In this document: in pieces, positions 26,063 through 33,638 of the stretch | How the letters are laid out: each line of letters opens with the position of its first letter | Position numbering within the stretch: position 1 is the first letter of the stretch | Assembly (NCBI RefSeq): GCF_007859915.1 | Contig: NZ_SJPM01000006.1 | Coordinates: 395,143-457,090, forward strand | DNA: 61,948 nucleotides | From: Neorhodopirellula pilleata | GTDB lineage: Bacteria; Planctomycetota; Planctomycetia; Pirellulales; Pirellulaceae | Reading direction: 5' to 3' | Program-made: the position numbers and the translations under genes | Notes under the pieces: model-generated | What the model was told of the DNA's origin: nothing | Seen by the model: only the letters and a program-made list of their open reading frames with translations | Database searches by the model: none

Positions 26063-27606
26063 CCGATTCCTAACGCATCATTGAGACGGTAGAACGGCCC
26101 GTATTTTCGGCGGATGGAAAAATCCGTTTCACCTCCCAGGGCGCTGGGAATCCAGGATTGGATTCGATCGATTCCGCGTGCGATGGCGCCAGGGAAATTC
26201 TCGGAGTAGTATCTTTCCGCTTGGTCTCGGCTTACCCCTTGCTGCAGGAGCGCTGCCATCAGGCTGGGACCGGATAGGCCCTGACCGTTCGTGAGTTCGC
26301 TCATGAGCATGTCCATTTGCTCGGGAGGCAGCTCTCCGGTCATCTGGTCTGGTTGAGGCCTGAACGGCAAAGGTGATAGATCGGGCCGTTCATCGGCTGG
26401 CGATTGCATTCCTAACGCCTCAAACAAATCGGCGGCTTGCTGCTGAACTATTGGATTCGGTGATGCCATGCCGATCTCCATAAGGTCCATTTGCTGCTGT
26501 CGCATCCGGTTTTCGGGATCGGCGATCACTTGAGCCTCTGCCCGTTGCCGTTCCGCTTGGGCCTCCGCTGACATGTAGCTCGCATCCGCCGACCGCTGCT
26601 GTGCCTCGGCTTGCTGTGTCCGAAAGCCTGTTTCGGCTTCCAATGCCCGGTCGCGGTACGAATTGTCGGCGGTCTGTCCCTGCTGTTCCAGTTGCAAGCG
26701 GCCAGTTCCGAGAGCCTCCTGCAAACTCTGAGCACGCCCCTTGAGCCCTAGCTCTGCCAACGTGGCAGAGTTCTGGGACTGCAAACGCCCCCGACCTTGG
26801 AGGGCTTCATTCAGGTTATTGATCGCCCCCATGGCGAGCGTTGGGTCTCGCCGCATCGCCTGCATGGCAATCGGGTTCATGAACGGATTGATGACTGGCA
26901 CCTGATTCTGCGCGTCGATCCGTGCCTGACGTTGCTCGGCGAGTTGCTGCTGTCGCATTCCCCTCGCCTCGGTTCGGCGGGCACCGCGTCGATCACGGTA
27001 CTCCTCGAACTTGGAACGAGACCCGGCATCACCAGGGCTTGGAAACAATCGATCCAGGCTCATGCCCTGAGTGACTCGTGCGTCCTGCGGAACTGATGGC
27101 ATGACATGGTTCGCGTTTCTGGCGGCGTAGGCGGCGTCGATCGCTCCACTTCCCGCGCTCATCTGGGGGCCTGCGTTGTAGACCCCGTTGCGGGCGGTGA
27201 TGTTGTACTGGTCAGTGCTTCCGATTGACCCGGCGGCACTTCGCGGCCCGGTGACTTGCTGCATCGAAGCAGACGCCTCGCCGGGAACCGCCGGCGGTGC
27301 GTTGCCCAGCGTCGATAACGCGGTCATCCGGTTGCGAATATCGCCGAACTGATTCAGCAATTGCTCGCGTGACGCTTGTGCTGGCGTCGCTTGTCGTCGC
27401 ATCGGATTCGCGGCGAGAACGTTGGCAAGTCCGCCGGCTGCCATGGCGCGGCGGCGGTCCATTTCGGTTGGCGAAGGTTGCGGTACCGTCGTCCCAGGCT
27501 GGTCCTTTTGCATTTGCTGAATCTGACCGTTGAGCGTCTCGTTTAACGCTCCGTTCTTGCGAATCGGTTGGTTGCGCTGCGTGTGTTGGCTTAGTAACGA
27601 TTCCAT
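26056..27606 (-). CDS. Gln-rich coiled-coil virion-like protein (516 aa)
   Basis: Start is the ATG at 27604-27606, 4 bp after the stop of the upstream gene; the frame is open further but overlaps that gene. The product is rich in Gln, Ala, Arg and Met. The middle has a long helical stretch ('RTQQAEAQQRSADASYMSAEAQAERQ' region, about 330-370) and the N-terminus is low-complexity. A folded end follows ('GVSRDQAERYYSENFPGAI', about 465-485). Such composition is common in phage internal or scaffold-like proteins. No enzymatic motif was seen. It is co-transcribed with the 1094-aa gene. A degenerate palindrome copy lies inside it at 26752-26770. Confidence 0.6.
   Translation of the reverse strand: MESLLSQHTQRNQPIRKNGALNETLNGQIQQMQKDQPGTTVPQPSPTEMDRRRAMAAGGLANVLAANPMRRQATPAQASREQLLNQFGDIRNRMTALSTLGNAPPAVPGEASASMQQVTGPRSAAGSIGSTDQYNITARNGVYNAGPQMSAGSGAIDAAYAARNANHVMPSVPQDARVTQGMSLDRLFPSPGDAGSRSKFEEYRDRRGARRTEARGMRQQQLAEQRQARIDAQNQVPVINPFMNPIAMQAMRRDPTLAMGAINNLNEALQGRGRLQSQNSATLAELGLKGRAQSLQEALGTGRLQLEQQGQTADNSYRDRALEAETGFRTQQAEAQQRSADASYMSAEAQAERQRAEAQVIADPENRMRQQQMDLMEIGMASPNPIVQQQAADLFEALGMQSPADERPDLSPLPFRPQPDQMTGELPPEQMDMLMSELTNGQGLSGPSLMAALLQQGVSRDQAERYYSENFPGAIARGIDRIQSWIPSALGGETDFSIRRKYGPFYRLNDALGIGY
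26752..26770. repeat. Island palindrome, copy 4 (inside a gene)
   Basis: CTCTGCCA-ACG-TGGCAGAG is an 8-bp inverted repeat around three bases, within the 516-aa coding sequence. Its presence in coding DNA argues that sites are spread over the element, not only in promoters. Confidence 0.55.
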
Positions 27607-27610
27607 TTGC

Positions 27611-27847
27611 TTAAACCTCGGTGTCAGGTGGAAACTGTGCTGGGAATTTGCCCGCTCGAATCTCCTCGAACAGGTCATCTATTTGTTGTCGCGCGACACT
27701 GTGTTCAGGCGAGACCTTTTGCTTCATCTCGCTCTTCAGCAAGTGCATGCTGTTTCCGAAACGATTAAACAACTCCATCAGTTCGAGGGCCTGGGGGTCA
27801 TCGTTCACCGATGGCTCGTCACTCGAATAATCTGCGAAAGCAACCAT
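27611..27847 (-). CDS. Small acidic helical protein, 78 aa
   Basis: The ATG lies 2 bp after the stop of the DUF1580-type gene, and its own stop lies 4 bp before the 516-aa gene, so it is firmly within the operon. It is acidic and helical ('PQALELMELFNRFGNSMH', 'ARQQIDDLFEEI'). No domain was recognised. A small structural or regulatory role in the module is possible. Confidence 0.65.
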   Translation of the reverse strand: MVAFADYSSDEPSVNDDPQALELMELFNRFGNSMHLLKSEMKQKVSPEHSVARQQIDDLFEEIRAGKFPAQFPPDTEV

Positions 27848-27849
27848 GA

Positions 27850-28131
27850 CTAAGCCCCCAACGATTCAAGTTGGCGGGACGCTCGCGACTGATCGCGTTG
27901 GCGTTTGGCAGGCGAACGACTCGCCTGGACACTCGCGGCGACGGGGCTTTCTTCCGTCTTGCGGCGGATGTAATCGAGCACGTCTTTCGGCGTAGTGCAT
28001 CGGCGACCACCGACCAAATAAGTCTGCATCCCATCTCGCATCCAACGTTGTCCGGTCGTTCGATCGCGCTCCAGTCCGGTCGCTGCTCGAATAGCATCGG
28101 TCAACGCCATCATCGGTTCGGTCTGTGTCAT
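27850..28131 (-). CDS. DUF1580-type small DNA-binding-like protein
   Basis: The 93-residue protein reads 'LTDAIRAATGLERDRTTGQRW' in part, then 'TYLVGGRRCTTPKDVLDYIRRK'. This is the layout of DUF1580, a planctomycete family that looks like a MerR/excisionase-style winged helix ('W-x(n)-G-x-R-x-x-T'). GAGGTG precedes the ATG as ribosome-binding site. It is the first gene of the five-gene minus-strand module and could regulate it or act as an excisionase; both are inference. The C-terminal 40 residues are basic and disordered. Confidence 0.7.
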   Translation of the reverse strand: MTQTEPMMALTDAIRAATGLERDRTTGQRWMRDGMQTYLVGGRRCTTPKDVLDYIRRKTEESPVAASVQASRSPAKRQRDQSRASRQLESLGA

Positions 28132-28560
28132 GTTCTCACCTCAATTCAAGGACAAGTATTGATTGCTTGAATTGTGGTGTCGTGTTGCAGGCGAATGCAA
28201 GGAAGCTAGCGACTCGTGAACGCATTTGGACGAAAGTTTTTCACCTGAAAATCTGCCCCAGCTGTAGTGCACCCAGATTCTCAAGATCGTCGAGGAACCA
28301 CACACTGAACCAGAGAGTCCGAGATACCCTTGAACGCTTGAACCGCTTAGTCGGTGACGCCTTATTGAGTGTCGCCTGCTTCAATCGCTGAGCGAAGGAA
28401 CGATGAAACCGGATTCGTTAGCGATATCGAAAGTGGAACAAGTTCTATCCGGCGACCAAGCGTGTCACGCCGGTCGGTAGCCACACGTCACCGTGATTTG
28501 AGAGGTGACTTGAGTACGCCACCGTGGCAGAGTCGAGAGTTGGCGGGAGGTGCTTGCTCT
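28132..28560. other. Intergenic region with a palindrome copy
   Basis: It should hold the promoter for the minus-strand module. One palindrome copy lies at 28518-28530. No protein-coding frame is supported. Confidence 0.45.
28518..28530. repeat. Island palindrome, copy 5
   Basis: Core GCCACCGTGGC (28518-28528) is followed by AGAGTC on one side; the left outer arm is degenerate. It lies between the GNAT-like gene's stop and the minus-strand module. Confidence 0.55.
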
Positions 28561-28932
28561 CTATTGAGGCTCCCGAATCATCTCGCTCTTGCATCCTCGA
28601 AAGCCGTGGCGCCAGTACCAATCCAAAAGCTGCGATTCAGTCATGTCGCTATCGGAACCCGCTTCAACTTCTAGAAACACCGTAACGCGAAAGTCGTCAG
28701 CGATGCGGCAGATATCGCGTAGCAGGGCACTCGCCTGCCCCAATGATCGAGATCGTGGGTTGGTGCGAATATTCATCAAATAAAGCCAGCCGTTTGACGG
28801 ACGAATAGCCGCTCTGCAATCGCCACGCTCTGACACGTAGCAATGCCCCTTGGATTCAAAGCCCAATTCACAAAGCGTTTCTATCGTTTCAACAACAGGG
28901 TCGACGTAGTCAATCTCGAATGATGTTTGCAC
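28561..28932 (-). CDS. GNAT-like N-acetyltransferase-fold protein, 123 aa
   Basis: The protein shows the second half of a GNAT fold: 'LYLMNIRTNPRSRSLGQASALLRDICRIAD' as the acetyl-CoA-binding helix region (about residues 50-80), then 'VTVFLEVEAGSDSD' and 'LLDWYWRHGFRG' near the C-terminus, typical of GNAT beta-strand 5 and helix 4. The start is GTG with GGAG about 8 bp upstream. A hairpin with a T5 run lies 18 bp upstream and may control it. Substrate unknown; similar small GNATs occur in phage genomes. Confidence 0.72.
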   Translation of the reverse strand: MQTSFEIDYVDPVVETIETLCELGFESKGHCYVSERGDCRAAIRPSNGWLYLMNIRTNPRSRSLGQASALLRDICRIADDFRVTVFLEVEAGSDSDMTESQLLDWYWRHGFRGCKSEMIREPQ

Positions 28933-28949
28933 TGCTCAATCTCCATTGC

Positions 28950-29025
28950 AAAAACCCACCTCGCAGTCAGGTAGGAAGCGTCAGGCGGGCGACGCCGGCA
29001 CGAGTGCCACTGCCACGAGGTGGGT
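28950..29025 (-). ncRNA. Structured leader or attenuator upstream of the GNAT-like gene
   Basis: ACCCACCTCG (28954-28963) pairs with CGAGGTGGGT (29016-29025). Inside, CAGT/ACTG extends the stem after a 3-nt bulge, and two further hairpins can form (GCGTC/GACGC and GGCAC/GTGCC). On the minus strand the stem is followed by T5, giving a terminator-like end 18 bp before the GTG start. It may be an attenuator, a terminator or a small RNA. No known family was recognised. Confidence 0.45.
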
Positions 29026-29499
29026 CGGTTTGGATCTTTTAATTGATCGCCAATCGGTTACGTTGCCCAACTTCGACAACCGAAAACCGGCCTCGGTCGA
29101 CTTCCTACGTCCAACCGCGGCTATATGGTTATCTCACCAGTGTTGCGTTTGACGGTTTCACCACGGGAGCGGAGCCGAAGTTGCCGGAATGTGTCGCCAG
29201 ATCCGACTGCGGTTTGTCACGCGGTCTCGGGGGCCAATGTTCCTTCACCTCCGCGATTCAGGGGGCTGAGCAGGGACCAGTACCACCCTCCGTTTCTGGT
29301 TCTGGTGATTACCGCGCCCCCGACGCTGACTTCGCCGTCAGGATTTGCAGAGGTCGCCCGCGATCGCCGGCCGAAGACGCGTTATTCAGCGATTGGCGAT
29401 CGCGATGCCCCATCACCAGACGCGAATCCCAGCTGCCGGTGTCGCGCGATCGATCGTCAGCGGATTCAGCGGCGAAGTACTCTGCTCGCTAAGCCCTTT
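29026..29499. other. Gap, no gene supported
   Basis: Two overlapping 149-codon plus-strand frames exist but are Arg/Pro/Ser-rich and lack domains; the minus strand has only broken frames. Probably decayed DNA. Confidence 0.4.
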
Positions 29500-29793
29500 T
29501 CATCGATCCTCGCCCTGCTTCGTGCTCGCTCGCTTCTTCGGAGGCTTGTACGCGACCACAAGCTTTCCGCCTGACGCGTGAGCAAGTGAAGCGAGCATCC
29601 CTAGCGAGAGCTTCACCGATCCATTTAGGGAGTTACAGACGCTCGTCGCCGGCATATTCGCTTTCTGGCCAATCTCGGCATGGGAACCGCTTAGGTGAGG
29701 ACGGATTTCCTCGAGAATCGCGTTAAAATCAATACCGTACTCAGTTACGTCAATACGACGCTGCACCCGTTTCGTCGGGACTTCTTTGGGCAT
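29500..29793 (-). CDS. Small HTH-type regulator candidate, 97 aa
   Basis: The ATG at 29791-29793 gives 97 residues with a basic N-terminus, a likely helix-turn-helix ('HAEIGQKANMPATSVCNSLNG', about residues 38-58) and 'LGMLASLAHASGGKLVVAY', similar to XRE-type domains. The C-terminus is basic. A perfect copy of the island palindrome lies 34-54 bp upstream of the start, a typical place for autoregulation, which makes this the best candidate reader of the palindrome besides the ParB-like protein. That link is inference. Confidence 0.65.
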   Translation of the reverse strand: MPKEVPTKRVQRRIDVTEYGIDFNAILEEIRPHLSGSHAEIGQKANMPATSVCNSLNGSVKLSLGMLASLAHASGGKLVVAYKPPKKRASTKQGEDR

Positions 29794-30106
29794 CTTGCTT
29801 CCTGCGTTGTTGGGCTTTGCGGATTCACTCTGCCACCGTGGCAGAGTCGACAATTTACAACGTATCGGCAGGCTCAAAAGAAAACAACTAGAAGCTAGTT
29901 GATTTCTTGCAGCGACATGGCTAAAATGTCGATATCCCAAGTGGCTAGTAATCTCTTGGGGTAAACGACGACCGTCACCGTATTCGGTCGAATCAGTTTT
30001 CTCTCCAACAATTTCTAGTTACGACTTACGGCGTGTCAGCTCGCCTTCGCTGCAACCACCCAAGTGATGATCCGCAGAGGCGGGAAGCAAGGGCGTTGGC
30101 GGTGCG
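29794..30106. other. Promoter-type region with palindrome
   Basis: Between the HTH gene and the duplicated-repeat gene there is the palindrome copy at 29827-29847 and a short perfect hairpin, AACTAG-AAG-CTAGTT, near 29884-29898. No gene supported. Confidence 0.45.
29827..29847. repeat. Island palindrome, copy 6
   Basis: ACTCTGCCAC and GTGGCAGAGT form a perfect 10-bp inverted repeat around one base, just upstream of the HTH-type gene. Likely operator position. Confidence 0.7.
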
Positions 30107-30502
30107 TTGGAGCATCGTTACTACAGCGATGGCGAGCTCACGCGTGAGGTATTCAAGATGTGTGTTTCAACAACCTGCTCGGCCGTTGCAGTCCCTCAAA
30201 CGGCAACCAATTTAATGACAGCGGATCGCGCGAAGATGCTCCTGGAAGCGTTCACGCGAGACTCGCTTGAAGTTTTCTTTGACGTAACCAGTGAGATGCT
30301 CGGAGAGCCGGGCACCGACGAGGAGTACGCTTACGACCCTAACCAAGATCCAGACCGAAGCAAAAAAATGATGATGACGCCAGCCCGCGCGAGAGCGATT
30401 CTAGATCCGTTCTCTCGTGAGGTTTTGGAAACCTTTAATCACGTGATTCCCGGCATTCTGTCAAACCCGGATTTCGATGCTGCCGGAGACTGGGACGATT
30501 AG
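30107..30502 (+). CDS. Hypothetical protein with an internal duplication
   Basis: The frame opens with TTG at 30107; the ATG at 30158 is a likely alternative start. The product contains two similar 32-residue units: one with 'MTADRAKMLLEAFTRDSLEVF', the other with 'MTPARARAILDPFSREVLETF', each followed by a Gly/Pro-Asp segment. The repeat looks like a helix pair. The acidic tail ends 'DWDD'. No known domain. It is followed by a terminator. Confidence 0.55.
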   Translation: MEHRYYSDGELTREVFKMCVSTTCSAVAVPQTATNLMTADRAKMLLEAFTRDSLEVFFDVTSEMLGEPGTDEEYAYDPNQDPDRSKKMMMTPARARAILDPFSREVLETFNHVIPGILSNPDFDAAGDWDD

Positions 30503-30557
30503 CAAACGTGAGGCGGTCGATGGCATAAACATCGATCTATCTCGAAAACGAACCGCC

Positions 30558-30590
30558 AACCTCGTCGTCCGAACGGACCGCGAGGTTTTT
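30558..30590 (+). terminator. Rho-independent terminator
   Basis: AACCTCG (30558-30564) pairs with CGAGGTT (30581-30587); GTCC/GGAC extends the stem; T5 follows. It separates the gene at 30107 from the recombinase-like gene. Confidence 0.65.
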
Positions 30591-30601
30591 CATTCCATCG
30601 C

Positions 30602-31780
30602 ATGGATGCAAATACGATGAAGGACCAAGCCAAGAAACCGAATAAGCCCTATCCGGACTTCCCATTGTTTCCCCATCCTTGTGGTAAATGGGCCAAGAAG
30701 ATTAAGGGTAAGACTTGCTACTTCGGCCATTGGGACAATCCACAAGGAGCTCTTCAGGAGTTCTATTCACGCAATCACGACACAGCCCCTGTCCAGCCCG
30801 AAATGAGATCGGAGCCGGATGACGACGCAACGCCACGCTTCGAAGATGATGGCCTGCTACGCCTCCAAGAAGCCTGTGACCTTTTCTTGAGCGCGAAGTT
30901 CCAGAAGTGCCAGTCGCTTGAGATCACGCAGGTGACCTACAAGGAATACGTCAAAACTTGCGAGCGAATACTCCGATTCTGGGATAGTCGCCGAGTCGTT
31001 GAGTCCTTGAAGCCCTCTGATTTCCTCGCCTACAAAACTGACCGACTGAAGACCTGCAACGTCCAGACGGTCGGAAACGAGATCACGCGGGTGAAAACCC
31101 TGTTGAAATGGCTCTGGGACTCTGAGTTGACAATTAAGATCGCAGTCGGCCCAGACTTCCGAAAACCATCTAGGAAGGTCATCCGTCGTCTTCGCAGGAT
31201 CGAAGGAACCAAACTTTTCACCGCCGACCAAATCCATGCACTGCTCGCCGAATCAGGATCGGTACTTCGGGCTCAAATCTTTCTTGGAATCAATTGTGCG
31301 TTCGGTAACACGGACTGTCAGTCCATGCCGCAAAGCGTCATCGACAATGCAATCAAGGCCGAGTGGATCGACTACGCGAGAGTTAAGACTGAAGTCGATC
31401 GATGGTGTCCACTCTGGCCTGAAACCATCGCAGCCCTCAAAGAAGCAACAAGCGTACGCGACGCGGTTCTAGCGAGAACCAATTCCCGCTTTGGCGAATT
31501 CGCATTCCTACTCGCAAACGGCAATCGACTCGGGCTAGACAGCGTTCGAATTACAGAACGCTTCGCCGCGGCTCGAAAGAATGCATTTATCCAAAGAGGC
31601 GGTTTTTATTGGCTTCGTCATACGTTCGCCACCATCGCGGGTGCCACCACAGATCAAGTAGCCGTCAACTCAATCATGGGACACGTCGATGCAACAATGG
31701 CAGCGAACTATCGGCACCACATCAGCAATGAACGGCTTCTCGCGGTCACAAACAAAGTTCGCGATTGGCTGTTCGAATAG
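30602..31780 (+). CDS. Tyrosine-recombinase-fold protein lacking the first catalytic Arg
   Basis: The 392-residue protein has the C-terminal recombinase signature: 'FYWLRHTFATIAG' (Arg of the HxxR box, although the His is replaced), 'IMGHVDATMAANYRHH' with GH and a Tyr in nucleophile position. Where canonical enzymes have the first Arg ('GLRxGE'), this one reads 'INCAFGNTDCQS', so the Arg is replaced by Asn. I recall similar planctomycete proteins with the same 'GINCGFGN' motif, so this is probably a family feature, not damage. It may recombine by an altered active site or act as an accessory DNA-binding protein. The N-terminus ('KRNKPYPDFPLFPHPCGKWA'-like) is a small SAM-like/AP2-like arm-binding region. 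Start ATG 30602; an internal ATG at 30617 is possible. Confidence 0.75.
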   Translation: MDANTMKDQAKKPNKPYPDFPLFPHPCGKWAKKIKGKTCYFGHWDNPQGALQEFYSRNHDTAPVQPEMRSEPDDDATPRFEDDGLLRLQEACDLFLSAKFQKCQSLEITQVTYKEYVKTCERILRFWDSRRVVESLKPSDFLAYKTDRLKTCNVQTVGNEITRVKTLLKWLWDSELTIKIAVGPDFRKPSRKVIRRLRRIEGTKLFTADQIHALLAESGSVLRAQIFLGINCAFGNTDCQSMPQSVIDNAIKAEWIDYARVKTEVDRWCPLWPETIAALKEATSVRDAVLARTNSRFGEFAFLLANGNRLGLDSVRITERFAAARKNAFIQRGGFYWLRHTFATIAGATTDQVAVNSIMGHVDATMAANYRHHISNERLLAVTNKVRDWLFE

Positions 31781-31929
31781 GTGTTCGCCAGCAGGCTGAT
31801 TGGAAGTTGAAAACACCCTAAATTACCACGATGTTTCTGACTTGGCGTTCCCGATGGGGAATGTAAATACACATCTGGCCGCGATGGGGACCACCCGGGG
31901 ACCGGGGGTACCCCCTCTTTTTCTCTTGC

Positions 31930-31946
31930 TCTGCCACGGTGGCAGA
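31930..31946. repeat. Island palindrome, copy 7
   Basis: TCTGCCACGGTGGCAGA, a perfect 8-bp inverted repeat around one base. It is the copy nearest the right end of the element. Confidence 0.65.
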
Positions 31947-31957
31947 CTTAAAGCCAA

Positions 31958-31990
31958 AGCCTACGGACCATGCATGAAGGTCCGTAGGCT
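31958..31990. repeat. 12-bp perfect hairpin
   Basis: AGCCTACGGACC and GGTCCGTAGGCT flank a 9-nt loop that itself contains ATGCAT. There is no T-run, so it is not a typical terminator. It may be a recombination or replication site. Confidence 0.5.
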
Positions 31991-32099
31991 CAGGCAGTCG
32001 TGAGCTCGGCTCGCTAGTCTTCTTGGCAGTCCGCGTCGTGGTGTTCAGACTCCCTTAGTATGTCGCGAAAGCCGGCAGCCCGCCGTGAATCGCTGAACA

Positions 32100-32315
32100 T
32101 CACCGATCGCGATGATGTGACTTGTGTTGTTTGCCCGCTGTCGCTCCCTGTGCGGCCCGCCTCTGCGGCTTCGTTGGCTTGTCCGTCTCGCTTGCCAGTT
32201 CGGCCAGAGCGCAACGCAGGCAGACGGCCGCGCCCCTGGATTCGCTATACGCTGCGGACGCATCGCGGCACAAGTCGCATGGTCGGCGCTCGATTGGTTT
32301 TTTTCTTGGTGCCAT
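32100..32315 (-). CDS. Small zinc-ribbon protein, 71 aa
   Basis: The ATG (32313-32315) lies 4 bp before the integrase stop, so the genes overlap slightly and are probably co-transcribed. 'PCDLCRDASAAYSESRGAAVC' is followed by LRC, giving CxxC...CxxC, a compact zinc ribbon. The C-terminus is basic and Gln/Arg-rich. It could assist recombination or control, as small zinc or Xis-like proteins do in some elements; this is inference. Confidence 0.6.
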   Translation of the reverse strand: MAPRKKPIERRPCDLCRDASAAYSESRGAAVCLRCALAELASETDKPTKPQRRAAQGATAGKQHKSHHRDR

Positions 32316-32318
32316 GGA

Positions 32319-33593
32319 TCAACCTACTCGCCGTGCTGCGTCGATCGCTTTTCGCCGGTCGCGTTCGGCATAGACCAACGTCGTTCGCAGGTCACTATGC
32401 CCCAATAGAATCTGCACGGCTTCCGGTTCCTCCGTCTTCCATGCGTCTGTCGCAAACGTGTGCCTAAGTTGGTTCGGGTTCCATCGGTGCTCTGCCTGCC
32501 ATTTGCGAAGCTGCTTGATCTGCGATGGATTCAATCGTTCCAGCCTTGCCCGATCCGATTCGCCTTCCAGCCTTCCTAGCGGCGATGGAGCGGGAAACGC
32601 CATATCACAAGCCCGATGAATGGCTCGGCGGTAGCTGGCCGTTGTGTAGTGCTGTCCTGGTCGAACCTTGGGCGCTCGCTTCCTGTTAGTTCCAGGACGA
32701 TCCCCGCACGAAAGTGGAGTTTTCCGGGCGGCATGCTGTGCGTCCCGTCGTTCCTTCTCGGCATCGACCGGGCGGAAACAATGCTCATCCCCAAACCGCA
32801 TCAGATAGGGGCTAAGGATCGCTTGCCCCTGTGGACCAATGAAAAGCGTCCGAGACTTTCCGTGATGGGCGGTTTTGTGCTCGATCAATGTTGCTTCCCA
32901 AACGTCGCCCGTGCGATCGATCATCGCGGGGGTGAGGTTACACAATTCGCCCGGTCTCGACCCCACGACCATCTGTAATCGAATCATGTCGCTGACCACA
33001 CTGGACAGGTGCGGCAATGTTTTGAGCACGACATCGGCAGGCACGGGCGGGACCGGCTTGCGTTCTGGGGCGTTGGTTCGGCCTCGCTTCAGTCGCTCGA
33101 TCATCCCTAGGCTTTGGGCTACCGATGGCTCGATCAAGTTGCGAGACGCACCCCAGCGAAACACTCGCACCAACCTGTCCATGTTGCCGTTGATGTAGTC
33201 TCGACCGACCCCATCGTTAAGCAGAGCGGTGCGGATAACTTCAAACTGCTGGTACCCAAACCGACTCGCCTCAAGATCGCCGTAAACCAGTCGTGTGCGT
33301 TTGACGATGCGTTTGATCTTGTCAAACTCGGTTGCCGACTTGCCGTAGTGCTTCCTTGCCCACACGAGGTAGCTTGCGAATAGCTCGGTTAGGCTCAAAT
33401 CAGCCCTAGCGTCCTGCCGAACGATAACGCCATCGTTGGCGATGAACTCGGCCACAAGCCGTTTGTATTCGGCTCGGGATTCCTTCGAGCCGTAGACGCC
33501 GAGATAGTACGTGTGTCCGCCCAGACGAACGCGGGCTTGATCGCGGCTAGAATCCTTACCGGAACTATGCCGGGAATACTTGGGAACTCGCAT
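32319..33593 (-). CDS. int: Tyrosine integrase of the element
   Basis: The ATG at 33591-33593 gives 424 residues with an N-terminal arm-binding region ('LGGHTYYLGVYGSKESRAEY'), a core-binding helix bundle and a C-terminal catalytic domain. Catalytic positions: Arg213 ('GSRPGE'), Lys240 ('EHKTAH'), Arg377 ('NQLRHTFAT', with Asn374 where most enzymes have His), His399 ('GHSD') and nucleophile Tyr408 ('LVYAE'). It would cut and join the 48-bp site in the tRNA-Val gene. The gene begins 117 bp from the attachment repeat and reads away from it. An inverted TTTTGGACAG repeat lies between. The frame upstream of the chosen ATG runs across that repeat, so the internal ATG is favoured. Confidence 0.85.
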   Translation of the reverse strand: MRVPKYSRHSSGKDSSRDQARVRLGGHTYYLGVYGSKESRAEYKRLVAEFIANDGVIVRQDARADLSLTELFASYLVWARKHYGKSATEFDKIKRIVKRTRLVYGDLEASRFGYQQFEVIRTALLNDGVGRDYINGNMDRLVRVFRWGASRNLIEPSVAQSLGMIERLKRGRTNAPERKPVPPVPADVVLKTLPHLSSVVSDMIRLQMVVGSRPGELCNLTPAMIDRTGDVWEATLIEHKTAHHGKSRTLFIGPQGQAILSPYLMRFGDEHCFRPVDAEKERRDAQHAARKTPLSCGDRPGTNRKRAPKVRPGQHYTTASYRRAIHRACDMAFPAPSPLGRLEGESDRARLERLNPSQIKQLRKWQAEHRWNPNQLRHTFATDAWKTEEPEAVQILLGHSDLRTTLVYAERDRRKAIDAARRVG

Positions 33594-33617
33594 CGGTAAC
33601 AGTCTCCAATCGGACCG

Positions 33618-33638
33618 TTTTGGACAGTCTGTCCAAAA
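33618..33638. repeat. TTTTGGACAG palindrome upstream of the integrase
   Basis: TTTTGGACAG (33618-33627) and CTGTCCAAAA (33629-33638) are perfect inverted arms around one T. It sits between the integrase start and the attachment repeat. The same motif clusters at 12470-12500 near the other end. Confidence 0.7.

Larger units (their letters stand above)
31781..32099. other. Region between the two recombinase genes
   Basis: No gene supported. It contains a palindrome copy (31930-31946), a 12-bp hairpin (31958-31990), and a GC-rich palindromic run followed by TCTTTTTC near 31905-31920 that may terminate the upstream gene. Confidence 0.5.

Noticed and set aside
29043..29574. Two overlapping 149-codon plus-strand frames
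   Set aside because: Arg/Pro/Ser-rich composition, no domain, no good start site, and they overlap each other and the HTH gene.
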